Assembly (NCBI GenBank): GCA_002751075.1
Contig: NAOQ01000728.1
Location: 5,849-26,695 of the forward strand
Reading direction: 5' to 3'
From: Ichthyophonus hoferi
Lineage: Eukaryota; Opisthokonta; Ichthyosporea; Ichthyophonida; Ichthyophonidae
DNA length: 20,847 nucleotides
Shown: in pieces, positions 1 through 10,306 of the stretch
Position numbering within the stretch: position 1 is the first letter of the stretch
Layout of the letters: each line of letters starts with the position of its first letter
Notes under the pieces: generated by a model
Database searches by the model: none
Told to the model about the DNA's origin: nothing
What the model saw: only the letters and a program-made list of their open reading frames with translations
Position numbers and translations under genes: made by a program

Positions 1-810
1 TCAGGTTGCAACAGAAATTAAACAATTACGCTGAAAAAATACAAGTACACAATTTTTCTCTGAATTCTCAATAGCCACATATAAAAATTACACGCCCTAA
101 TTGTACGATTAGCAATCATAAGACATCCTCAATAGAGAAAATATAATATAATAATATCAACAGGAAAAAAAGACATGATAATATTTGTGATACCTACTCG
201 GTATAACATAATGGTTAACAGTATAAAGCGTCATAAAGAAATATTTAAAGAAATTATAATGTTTTCGCATATAGTAAATCGGTTCTGACAAATAAAAAGA
301 TAGTTAGTATAGTATAGAACAGTTGGTTAAATGATTAGGGTAAAAGACTATATATATATATATTTCAGTCACTAAAATTTTAAAATATTAGTAATAGAGT
401 AAGAGTACAGCTAACTATAAGTAGACTGGAATAGAGAGATTGTTTACATCAGCAGTAAACTGATGGAAACCCGAGCACAAGTATGCCCTCCTAAAGTACA
501 AGGTTTATATTTAACTAGTTACCCTACTCTATCATATGCATATCATTTCAACCTTGGTAATAGTAACAATAAGATATGAGTCAAGTAAACAGGTAATGTG
601 CTTATTTTTTTTTTTCCTTTTCAATAGAATATAAAATCCGTCCAAATTTTATGAATTAAATATCTCTACTTCATATATATTATTAATAAACACGGACCTC
701 TATGCGATCAAGTCGACAAAACCAAATAGAGGTTAAGCAAGTTGGATTTTTGTGTGCTTATTCATCAAAAAATATATATACTTAAATAGACACTAAAAGC
801 CAGTACTTAC
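1..810. other. Left flank: probable first intron of the zinc-finger gene
   Basis: Very AT-rich sequence with no long open frame, including a T-run near 605-615 and a short TA run near 350-362. On the minus strand it lies downstream of the donor at 810-805, so it is at least partly intron 1 of the gene starting at 992. I tested minus-strand AG acceptors for a next exon compatible with the split codon TG|N. One, just right of 193, reads W-Y-H and would complete an H-x3-H pair before a stop at 157-159. Another at 490 opens 24 codons but places no His at the right spacing. Neither has strong support, and the true exon may lie off the left edge. Confidence 0.4.
157..193 (-). CDS. Tentative second exon of the zinc-finger gene
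   Basis: On the minus strand an AG ending at 194 (gagtag) is followed by G, which completes TG|G as Trp. The reading continues YHKYYH and meets TGA at 159-157. With exon 1 this gives ERHVWYH, an H-x3-H spacing that would complete the finger, and a protein of about 72 residues. The acceptor has a poor pyrimidine tract and the exon is only 37 bp, so chance is a serious alternative. Confidence 0.18.
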
Positions 811-992
811 CATACATGCCGTTCAATATTATTTCTTTTCGTATTTGATTTACTATCACACTGGTTAAAAATACATTTATATTTTTTTTCCATTGGCGGC
901 ATCGCCTGGTCGCCGTCCATGGCTGCAACCTCATTTTCAGAGTTTTCCATCTCACCATTACCTGAAGGTGAAAATCCTGATATTGTAGCCAT
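811..992 (-). CDS. First coding exon of a small C2H2-like zinc-finger protein (partial)
   Basis: The minus-strand ATG at 992-990 has a favourable context (aaaccATGG), like the phosphatase start at 19743. The exon encodes 60 residues plus two bases and ends at a good donor, ATG|GTAAGTAC. Residues 1-34 are acidic and low in complexity with several Met. Residues 37-59 start KYKCIFNQC and contain NTKRNNIERH. This resembles the C2H2 fingers of the type C-x4-C-x12/13-H-x3-5-H with K-x-N-x-x-R-H before the first His. The second His is not in this exon because the intron interrupts the finger just after ERHV. The specific family is not recognised. Role by family would be DNA or RNA binding, which is inference. 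The alternative is a chance 61-codon frame, made less likely by the start context, donor and finger pattern together. Confidence 0.55.
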
Positions 993-1574
993 GGTTTGGT
1001 TTGTTTCTCATAAGATAAACACTAGTGAGAAAGCGTGGCCTGAAAGGCTGTAAACCTCTAGCGACTATACAGCAAAACCTGCGAAATGAGATGAAACATG
1101 AAACAGCGCAAAAAAGTTGAACAAACAGAATATCATAGGGCGCAGTAATGATAAATTGTTTAAAACTTCATTGGCGCTACAAAAACAAATGGCACAACAA
1201 AAACTATAAATGTGTGTAGTGTAATAGCAATAATTTAACTTGGCATAATATCAACAAACAGTAAGCCTGCATCAGACCCATTAAAATATAATATAATTAC
1301 AGCAGCGTGATGACTCATTTCACCAATCATCTTCTCACGTTCTATCCGCGACATCATTAGACAGAGTTTGTGATTTGCAGAAAGATTTTATTTTAATTAG
1401 TTTAACATTTTTGACATTAAATCATCTGCATAGATTTTTTTTTTTTTAATCTGGAGATTTACTTGCAAAATTAAACCAAATCGAATTTCAATTTTTTACT
1501 GTTATTTTTAGTTTTTTTAAAAAAAAATAAGAAGAGGTTAACGCAATATGCTAGGTTTCCATCATAAAATTTAG

Positions 1575-2053
1575 CCAATGGGCCTCTTATCCAATAAAAT
1601 GTCTATGGCACACTGCCAATACGACCAGAGAATTTAAAATAAATAATTAAAATCCTGATTAAGTTCATATAGGAGGCCCCGTTGATTGTGCATCAATTTC
1701 TATTGGTTAGTGAAATTCACAAGCTAAAGGGACAATGTGAGTCGAGGAGTAACATTGAAATGACGTATTTGATTATACAATATACATATAAACAACAATT
1801 ATAACTCTAACACTATATGTAATAAAATATAAGCAATTTATTTTAGTTTTAAAATTGAAAGGATTTAAAGTATTTTGCAATAAAATTATATAGTTTTAAA
1901 ATCAGTACAGTACACATAATTTGCACTTATCTAGATCGAGGTGATCTGGTAATAGATACATATTGATATCTTCTATAAATTTCTCTCATTGGAGTTTAGT
2001 CTGGTGAAATAACGCGGGAACTTGGATAGCTCTATTGGTTGACTCACTCCAAT
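1575..2053. promoter_or_regulatory. Cluster of seven CCAAT/ATTGG boxes
   Basis: CCAAT occurs at 1575-1579, 1591-1595, 1616-1620 and 2049-2053. ATTGG occurs at 1702-1706, 1988-1992 and 2034-2038. At this base composition about one occurrence would be expected in 480 bp on both strands, by a rough estimate. CCAAT is the site of the NF-Y/Hap2-3-5 complex. The cluster lies 0.6-1.1 kb upstream of the zinc-finger start. It is a candidate control region only. Confidence 0.35.
1579..1681. repeat. Imperfect inverted repeat around GGGCCTC
   Basis: GGGCCTCTTAT at about 1580-1590 is mirrored by ATAGGAGGCCCC at about 1670-1681. The arms are about 11 bp with one mismatch and enclose roughly 80 bp. These are among the few GC-rich strings in the region. 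The repeat could be a remnant of a small inverted-repeat element or a regulatory hairpin; no target-site duplication is evident. Confidence 0.35.
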
Positions 2054-3132
2054 CAACCATACGTCAAAGTAGCCAGCTATACGTGTAACGTTATATTATG
2101 CTCGGGTTGACAATATATCATTAGGCTTATACTGTTTATGTTCGTCTGGTTTGTAGCTTACCTTGGCCTACCTTGGCCATCTTGGATGGCAGCCAGCTGT
2201 AATTAGGAAATAAAATAATAGTAATAATAATAATCTTAACGTGGCCTTACTGCAAAAATTACGTATCTTCCGCCACTAAACAGAGACCTTTACTTCGTAT
2301 AGCATCCCAAGTACAAGTATAGACTAATTATTAAACAGCTAATAATTATGACCGACAATATGTGCTTATTTTGTATATGCCCCATATACAATGTCAGCAA
2401 TGATTATTCAAAGAATCACGACATTGTTAGATGTGTACATGTCATTAGTAGACATGCTCATAGACAAATACGCATGATTTCCATGACCTATTCGAATAAT
2501 TAACATGCGAGTTGGTTGATTCCTTGGCTCGGAATTTATTGAGCCGCGAGCTGAGTACCCCTACAATACGTTAAATCTGCTCTGCTCTGAACATATTAGC
2601 AATTGCTTATCTTTACAAACACATCGGCCCATCATTTAACACCAATCGAATTTATGGATTAAAAGTTAGATAAATCATAATTAGTAAATATATTTAACAA
2701 ATAAGAACCCCAAATTTGCCTAGCTGATCTAAACTTTCCAGTACAATACCTACACGATTATATTTGTATGATCAACACAGCACATCAACATGGTATACAC
2801 ACAATTAAAAGGAAATCCCACCTATGTAATTTACATATATATGCTTGCACATATAAAGATACCTGATGAATTAAAATCGGGTGTTATGATTAATAGTATA
2901 ATACAGTAGTTCACACCAAACTTGTGCGTACCCTATCCGAAGAATGGGATAAAATTTTGAAATGGCTCCCATATAACAATAGTAAAATACACGAAATTAT
3001 ATCGCATAAATAGCAGTCAGGTAAATCTCTTTTTAGCACGTTTGTATGTATGCTTAAAACTATTCTGAATATCAAATGTAATAATTAGCAGGCAAAAAAT
3101 ATGTAACAGTGGCACATATATTTAACAAATAA

Positions 3133-3309
3133 GAATCTTTGGCTGACTTGTCTGAAGAGAAAAAACCAAATCGGACCACGCTTAAAAATAATCCAGAGCT
3201 CAAATGGGAAACTCAAAAGAAACAAATTCAGTTGACCGAGGATTGTATCACTTTGGATAATTCTATGTTCCAGCATCGCCGTTGTAGGGGTAAGGATATC
3301 TCTAAAATA
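3133..3309 (+). other. Unexplained plus-strand open frame, possible exon
   Basis: A frame open for 59 codons translates to a hydrophilic, protein-like string that includes LADLSEEKKPNRTTL, ELKWETQKKQIQL and DCITLDNSMFQHRRC. It sits 57 bp beyond the stop of the FET-like gene on the opposite strand. A good donor, GGG|GTAAGG, follows 3289. The upstream acceptor candidate (AATAAG before 3133) lacks a pyrimidine tract. The opposite strand is also open (3276-3085) but reads as a hydrophobic string typical of an antisense shadow. I do not recognise the family. It may be an exon of an antisense gene, a relic, or chance. Confidence 0.25.
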
Positions 3310-3365
3310 TAATAGAGATAACGTTCAAAAATAAAGAGACGGCGAGACAATAAACAAAATATCAC

Positions 3366-6300
3366 CTAGTAGGGCCTATCACGCCTGTCTCTCCTATCAT
3401 CTCTTCTATCCCCATCACGTCCACCTCCCCCATACCCTCCTCTCTCCCTATCCCCACCACCATATCCTCCTCCTGCTCCAGCATTATAACCACCCTGGCT
3501 ATATCCTCCCCCAGGGGGTCCACCAGCGGGAGGGGGGTAGTTTCCATATCCTCCACTAGAAGGGGCACCACTACCACCACCATACCCTCTGTCTCTGTCT
3601 CCTCCGCGGTCTCTATCACCTCCTCTCTCGCCACCTCTATCCCTATCACCACCTCTATCTCTATCACCATAACCACGTCCACGATCACGATCGTCACGTC
3701 CTCCCCGGTCATCTCTATGGCCACCGCGGTCTCCACCGTAGCCACCACCTTGCCTGTGTGCATGTATGTATGTATGTATGAATGTATGTGTATATGTGTG
3801 TATGTAGTTATATGTATACGTGTATGGGTATGTTGTACATGTTAAGTACGGAAGAGTTTATTGCATTTATTACATCAACAACCACACCTCGTATATATGT
3901 ATATAACAAATTCAACAAAAAAACATCAATGCGATGATCTGTTCTATAACTTGTGTATATATCGAGCACAGAGTAAAGCATCAATGACCCCAATAATAAT
4001 AATAATAATAACCGTATCCCAAACACTGACCTATCATCACGAGGTGGTCTGCCCCCTTGGTAACCTGCATTAGCACCAGTGGCTATATAGCCAGAGGTAG
4101 ACCCAGATGCAGGTCCAGATGAGCCAGCTCCTTGTGGTTTAGCCTCATGACAGCGGTTACACTCAAAACGACGGGCAAAGTTGACGTTACCACAGCTGAA
4201 AGGGAACTAGTGTTATGGACTGTTCTGGTATAATGTCTTTGTTGGTGTCTTTATTTTTCTTGACATACTAGGTTTAATTATATATGGTTCAAGAATATAT
4301 ACTGACAACTGAATTATAGTTATGTATTATTCTATATCATCTCTTTGCATCTGTCTTGAGTTGCCCATACTATGTAATCTTAAATGGATATGGTATATAA
4401 AGACAGGACCAATGAATTATGTGGAGGCATGCTCGAAAAAAAAGGAAAAAGGATGATATAAGCACAATAAAGCCCGTGCTGATATATAACTGCACCAATG
4501 GCAAAAGAAGAGAGATCAAGGCCACACAGGGGAGAGAGAAGGAATAGATGTAGATAGGAGTATGTACAGTCATATACTACATAGCAGTATCGAGGAGATA
4601 ATCAAGTGTGGTGGTTGTACATGTAAAAAGGGTGGCTAAGAAAAAGAAAAGATATAAGAGAAGAAAGAAAGAAGAAAGAGTAGGGAAGCAAAGCTTGGCA
4701 ATATCTCTTTGTCAAAAACAAGAGTCTTTCCTCAATGACACAATTGAACACAATGCATAACAGTGTGATCTTATTGATCTAATAACTATAGAATAACGAT
4801 ATTAATATAACTTTAAATAAATAAAGATTGAACTAGTGACAAAAAACATAGATTGGGTTGGGTTAATGAATAAATGATCCAAATCAATAGTAAAAGGTGC
4901 ATATTTTATAAAGTAATAGGTATGGGTGTTTAAGGACGATATAGATATCTCATTGGTGTAACAACTAAATTTCCATCGGATGAGATTTGGTGTATGATGC
5001 CATTTTCTTATGATCCAAGAGCATGACTCGACAGACACTACATATAATATCTAAACCAATCATAAATACCCAGTGCAGGTCCAGTCTTCACCAAACTGTC
5101 CTCCTCCTCCTCCACGTCCACCTCTTCCTCCCCCTCTCTGTTTCATAACATTAACATAGTTAGTTTGTTGGTATTAAGTATATGGTGTTAAAAATATTTA
5201 GGGGAAATGGCAAGGCTCCACTTTTTTATCATATAGGTATTGAGGTATTGGAAGTATGTACGCTAAAATACTATCGGCTAGTATAATGTTTACCTAAACT
5301 CATAGGCTATCGACACTGAATTATCTTGTTAAAACATCTAGGTACATGCTTGTGTATGTGCATGCATATATGAATCTGCTCTCTACAATTGATGGGTGAT
5401 AAAAAGTTTTTTTTGTTTTAACACTTCCAAATAAAAATTATAAAGTATACTCAATATGCCCAATATCACGAGAGCCAGTATATATACTTGAGGATATACT
5501 TAAATGTTTTATGCTGACCAATCATTATTTACAATTAAAAATATATATGAGAACATGCACTGATGTAATAACAACACATCTATTTACTAAGACTATTTGG
5601 ATATTTAGAAGTCGAGAGAAAATTAAAATTAAAATGGTTTATTAATTGGAATGTTTATATGCAAGCGGAAGCACGTCTATATTTATGTGCTTATGTTTGA
5701 AAGATAAAACTGAAATGGAGTTGATTTTAAAACAAGATAGTACGATTTATAATGGGGCATGGGGTTATGTTAAAAAATGTAGAGCAACAAAAGCATAATT
5801 GTTTAATGGAGATAATTTTCAGGTAAGGTAATCTGCTGGACATGGTGATTAAGATGCTGTATATATGATGAAAGGATAAGAGGATAATAAAGGTATAATA
5901 TACATGTTTGTATATATGGATATATATTATCATACTATCATACATACCCACGTATACATAAACATACACCTACACACCTACAAACATAGAGACATTGAAA
6001 AAAGAAAATAAAAAAGAAAGAATAAGTCAATATAACTATAAAACCATGGGCCAATTTAAAATTAATGTTAAGTTTGAAACTTACACCGCCGCCACGGCCA
6101 CCATAACCTCCATCCCGTGATCCACCAAAGTCACCCCCTCCACGACTGAAGCTACGACCACTTCCACCAATAGGTCCCTCGTACGCCTTTCTCTCGGCCT
6201 TAGTAACGGTAATGATTGGACCATCCTTACCAAATGGCTTACCTGTATGTAAATATTAAAAATTAATGTTAACGAAGTGGTGTATTGTGCGTCTGGACAT

Positions 6301-6500
6301 ATTAAATGTGTTTATGGAATTGGAATTCGTTTAAAAGGGTAATATATTAATTAAAATAAAAAAATGTAAAATGTTATTATTTGGATTATAAGCTCTATGG
6401 TGATTAGAGAAATAAATAATATGATCATGACACCTATCCAACCAGAGGTGGATGAACACAGTGTCGTACTGTAGCTATAGTTAATGTATTTTCTCTGTTG

Positions 6501-6548
<48 letters not shown>

Positions 6549-8194
6549 TGGCTAGCAATAGAGTAATGGATAAGGAGGTGGGACACATGATAGTGTTAAT
6601 GACCAATGAAAACTGTAACTATATTTTTTAAATGAGAAACTGTGATTTGATGGGTGTAAAAGAGAAAGGCGATGAAGGATTACTTATCATAATATTTACT
6701 ATGATACCATATTAGGAAGGAAATGGAGAAATGGGACAGGTATGAGGTTGATAAAAAAAATATAGTGCCCATGTCCAATCAGAGAAAGTGTGATTAAAAG
6801 GTATATGATAGAAAGGTTGTGGTATGATAAGAAGAATATCGAATAAGAATAGAGAAAATAGTAGGTAGTGATTTCTGAAAGGAAATAAAAATTAAAGCCA
6901 TATATATATATATGCGTGTGTGTATGATTAAAAGACGGGGGTAATGAAATGATTGGAAAATGAAATAGCCAATAGACATAGATTGGCTAAATAGAAAAAA
7001 ATAGGAATGTATGGGGTATATGAAATAAAAAGCTAAAGAGTTTGAGGTTTTTAGGTCTAGGAAGGGGAAAAAATAGATAAATGTAGGAGATAAGTAACGG
7101 TGTAATTTGAAAAAATAACAGAATGTGTGAGTGTGAAGAAGGAAAAGAGAAGGAAAGAGATAGAAAAAATTGGAATAGACAAAAGTCCAGAGAAATGAGG
7201 TGGGGGAAGGTTAAGAAAGAGAAATGGAAGTACCGTGGGAATTGAGGAAGAGAAAGAGGAAAAAAAAAAAAAAGAATAAAATAACAAAAAATAAACCAGA
7301 AAAACATGTAATAAAAGGGAGAAAGTATACCATTGAACCATTCAATAGAGGACTCGGCCGTAAAGGCATCATCATAAGTCACGGTAGCATCTCCCTTAGG
7401 CTGCCCAGTGGTCTTGTCGGTATACAGCCATATTTTCGACTTCTGTGTCTTTTTGTCTAACTGAATAGAGATAGATTATTAGTTTTGTATATGCGAAGAA
7501 TCGTATATATTAACAACAATATAGGGCTAACTTTTTTTTTTTTTTTGATGACAGGCTTCTGTTGTTTAAATACGCAGAAAGGTTCTTTTATCCTAACGTA
7601 CTTAGTATATAGTAAAAACAAACAGAAAAGGGCGTCTTCACTCTAATAAAAAACTGTTACAACAAAAAATGTATTTTTATATAGATAAGGCCTCCTAATT
7701 GAAGAAAGACAAGAAGAGAAAAAAAATAAGATTAGAGAAGAAAAGAGGGACAGAGAAAGATAGATAAAGGCAGAGGTTGTACTATCAAATAATGGAGATA
7801 GAGAGATAAAGAGAGATAAATAAAATAATGTTTCTTCTAAAGCATTGGAAAAGCAATGCTCGACCTTGAAAGCAGCAATAAACATTGAACTATAAGAATT
7901 CAATGGCCTACTCAACGTAAATGAAAAAAATAATGATATACAAGCCTTATCTTGCTGTCCCTTTCATACACTTTATTACTTGATTGATTTATCATGTTCT
8001 CTTTTCTTGTACTTCTTCTTTTTCGTTCACTTTCTATGTCTCTTTTTACAGACCTTTTTTCAAAAATAATGATATAAATAATCCTGAGTTCTCACCTTAA
8101 GAATACCAATTTGGCCAAAATGTTTTTCTATATCTTCCTCGGTTACTGTAGTGGGAAGTCCCGTAATAAAAACAGTATCCTGTTGGACCTCCAT
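3366..8194 (-). CDS. FUS/EWS/TAF15 (FET)-type RNA-binding protein, six exons, complete
   Basis: Exons on the minus strand: 8194-8096, 7460-7331, 6242-6085, 5137-5070, 4195-4031, 3753-3366. Together they are 1008 bp and encode 335 aa; all introns are GT-AG and all phases agree. Residues 6-96 form an RRM with RNP2 VFITGL (8-13) and RNP1-like KGDATVTY (55-62); [14 protein letters not shown] matches the extended FUS loop. Residues 97-145 are RGG-rich. A RanBP2-type zinc finger follows, starting DWTCTGCGN, with Cys 150, 153, 164 and 167. Residues 207-335 are RGG/YGG/DR-rich, and the protein ends DRRDRPY, matching the PY-NLS of FUS (DRRERPY). FET proteins bind RNA and nascent transcripts in the nucleus and are imported by transportin. 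There is no SYGQ-rich N-terminus. The ATG at 8194 follows ttcag, so a 5' UTR intron or an upstream exon remains possible. In-frame TGA lies five codons upstream in genomic DNA. Confidence 0.9.
3754..4030 (-). repeat. Intron 5 of the FET-like gene with ATGT and AAT microsatellites
   Basis: The shortest intron of this gene (277 bp). Plus-strand ATGT repeats at about 3761-3800 lie next to the acceptor that precedes exon 6, and an (AAT)n tract of about 20 bp lies at 3991-4010. Overlapping open frames here on both strands are low in complexity and are not treated as genes. Confidence 0.6.
4196..5069 (-). other. Intron 4 of the FET-like gene
   Basis: An 874-bp intron that splits the RanBP2 zinc finger between its first and second Cys (codon GG|C). 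The plus strand at 4620-4690 is almost pure purine, meaning pyrimidine-rich in the transcript. No other gene is supported inside; the short open frames read as AT-rich noise. Confidence 0.7.
5138..6084 (-). other. Intron 3 of the FET-like gene
   Basis: A 947-bp phase-0 intron between two Gly/Arg-rich exons, with donor GGT|GTAAGT and acceptor aaacag. It is AT-rich, with TATA and ATAC repeats near 5890-5975. No internal gene, transposon or structured RNA is recognised. Confidence 0.7.
6243..7330 (-). other. Intron 2 of the FET-like gene, the longest intron
   Basis: A 1088-bp intron inside the RRM-coding part. It contains an (ATA)n tract of 16 units at 6501-6548, a TA run near 6901-6914 and a long plus-strand purine block at about 7060-7275, pyrimidine-rich in the transcript. 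Overlapping open frames on both strands (about 6987-7460) arise from this low-complexity block and from antisense of exon 2. Confidence 0.7.
6501..6548. repeat. (ATA)16 microsatellite
   Basis: An uninterrupted trinucleotide run in intron 2 of the FET-like gene. The lack of interruptions suggests it is young and probably length-variable. Confidence 0.9.
7461..8095 (-). other. Intron 1 of the FET-like gene
   Basis: A 635-bp phase-0 intron after codon AAG 33, with donor AAG|GTGAGA and acceptor attcag. The plus strand from about 7695 to 7830 is strongly purine-rich (AGAGA and GAAGA strings), so the transcript has a long pyrimidine tract upstream of the acceptor. Nothing else is recognised. Confidence 0.7.
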
Positions 8195-9332
8195 CCTGAA
8201 CACAACTCAAGGAACTAAGCCTACAAAGAATTGGTTTTGGTTTTGTAGTTATGTAACAAGATGTAACATAAACTGCAATCCAGAAGGATAGAAAATTGTA
8301 AATTACTAAAAAATATTTGTGATATTTTAAAAATATCAATTAGGTGCTAAAATTAATGTTAAATATTTTAAATGACTTTAATGATTTTTAATGCTTTTTA
8401 TTTACGCAAAAGATCTACTTGCCATGTGTGGGCAAATAGATTATTTTGGTTTGTGGCTTCACTATAGTTTATAGATAATTATTTTAAAAAACAAATTCTA
8501 TTAAATGTCAATAATTATTATTTTTACTTTAATAATATATCTAATTAATATATTTATAACTTTATTTATAAAACACATATTATCTGGGGAATAGCCATCC
8601 CAGAGGTGATCATGCATTTACATTTGGCACTTATTGTTTTACATATCATATACTTCCACGTTTTTGTACAATATCTAATAAATAAATATGAATTTTCAAA
8701 TATTGGAAAATCGCAGAGTTCCATCTTGAAAAATCATGCATGCAACAATAATCAAAATAAAAGACCCTACATTCTACATCTGCCGTATATAAAATACACT
8801 ACCAATAAATAAGCCAGAGAATAACCTTTATACCTTTTATGTGTGTGCGTTAATTTTTTATTCAAGTATAGGTAGTTGTTATATTACCTGTAATGCTTGG
8901 CAGCCGCAATTGTAAGTAGATAACTAAATGGAGGCAAAAGAACTTTAATCCTGTTGCAAACATAACCCTTTTTATACTTTCTAAATATAGAATAATTAAA
9001 TAATGAGTTATCTAATTAATTAAACAAAGGTTATTAATGGCCTCATTAAGTAATGAGTACCTTAGATTATGCTACAACTGTGTTACACTCACGTCATATA
9101 TGTAGGTATACGATATGCAAGAGGAATTTCTTTTTAAAAAAATAGGATTGTGTTTAGAAAGAAATAATAAATATTGCTAATAAATTTAAGATCGTATAGA
9201 GATGGTTCTGTTAACAGTAACAAGTATTATTTACAGATCGCATATTATATTATTATATTGTCTTGAACTCTTGTAGCTGTTTATTATTTTTAGTCGACTT
9301 AAAAAAAAAAATTTCTATATATATATTAAATG

Positions 9333-9755
9333 CTGTGAATAAGTAAAGATAGGTTCGGTTCCTGTGACCTATATTCATTTGGAATTGAGAAATACCGACG
9401 TAAGGGGTCCTTTAACATGTGCCTTTTTCATACACGGAGCTCACACAGACCGAAACACCTTTTCATATTTAACAAGTCTGCAGAGGTTGAGGAATAGCTC
9501 CATTTGGTTAATAAATCTGGGAGAGCGTACTTAGCTTGGCAGCCAGGATAAATATCGTTTTTGTTATCTGGTGTAATGCTGGGAATAGTAGGTAGAGACA
9601 GGAGCATTCCTGTAACCTATATTCGCTTAGAAGGAAAGGGAATACTGAATTAAGGAGCGTTTAAACGTATCTCTGCGTCCACTGAGTACAGATATGATAA
9701 GACATATTTTCATTATTAAGCAAGTCGGCAGGACTTGCTTTAGGCAGGATCAATG
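9333..9755. repeat. Diverged direct duplication of about 170 bp
   Basis: The copy at 9333-9505 and the copy at 9579-9755 begin CTGTGAATA and CTGGGAATA, share cctgtRacctatattc and later ttttcat and aagtc strings, and are offset by about 246 bp. The divergence indicates an old event. Confidence 0.5.
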
Positions 9756-10282
9756 AGTTATCTTATTTAGAGCCCGAAACACATGATCTTTAATGGCTTA
9801 TAATATAGTCGTGGGACCTCTGCCAATGGCTGGCTGAATTGTGATAAATCATCTTGGATTGCCATATAACACCAATAGATTGCACTATTTCTCCAGATTA
9901 CATAACGGCAATAATAGTGAATGATTATAGCTATAAAGAAATACCAAAATATTTAAATATTCCTGTCTCAACATGTAATATTATTTCTACATTGCCATAT
10001 ATATAACAAACAAATATAATAGGATTTATCTCATATTAACCTTAAAGAATATAAAAATTTCATCACAGACAAAGAGTCTGCAAAAAATTATCCGCTCATT
10101 ATCAGTATTTGTTTTAATTTTAGCCTTTGTGTAATAATTAGCTCACCCCTGTTCAAGGTGGCAGCCAACTATTGCAAGCAGGGAATTTAAGGTAAACCCT
10201 GTATAGGCTTTATTCAGTATCTTTAAAATCACGATTTTCCACTCTGTCTCTGACAGGACCTCTTTATACTGTCTAAACACAT

Positions 10283-10306
10283 GCATTATATATATATATA
10301 TAATGC
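10283..10306. repeat. Perfect 24-bp TA-core palindrome
   Basis: GCATTA, a TA run and TAATGC form an exact palindrome. It could form a cruciform. It lies next to a repeat copy (10206-10280). No function is claimed. Confidence 0.75.

Larger units (their letters stand above)
993..3365. other. Intergenic region between the zinc-finger gene and the FET-like gene
   Basis: Both flanking genes are on the minus strand, so this holds the 3' end of the FET-like gene (right part) and the promoter side of the zinc-finger gene (left part). It contains poly-T and poly-A runs near 1434-1448 and 1513-1528, a CCAAT/ATTGG cluster at 1575-2053, an inverted repeat near 1579-1681, and an open plus-strand frame at 3133-3309. 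A 20-bp string is present at both about 2687-2706 and 3116-3135. No minus-strand AATAAA lies close behind the FET-like stop; the nearest I saw is near 2534-2539. No other gene is supported. Confidence 0.6.

Noticed and set aside
415-490. Alternative second exon for the zinc-finger gene, 24 codons after a ctttag acceptor
   Set aside because: It is open and in phase, but no His falls at the spacing expected for a C2H2 finger. The 193-157 alternative fits the motif better, and neither is secure.
1673-1736. Possible plus-strand exon with AG acceptor and GTGAGT donor, reading EAPLIVHQFLLVSEIHKLKG
   Set aside because: Only 21 codons, with no homology recognised. Joining it to the open frame at 3133 creates a stop at the junction. 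Chance cannot be excluded.
2861-2870. CTGATGA string recalling a hammerhead ribozyme core
   Set aside because: No following GAAA element or stem II pairing is present.
3362-3763. Long 133-codon minus-strand frame rich in Val, Glu, Met and Thr over the last FET-like exon
   Set aside because: It is an out-of-frame shadow of the RGG/DR-repeat exon. The correct frame gives RGG/YGG repeats and ends in the PY signal.
6987-7382. Open frames on both strands rich in Phe/Ser/Leu or Lys
   Set aside because: They come from the purine/pyrimidine block of intron 2 and antisense of exon 2; composition is low in complexity.
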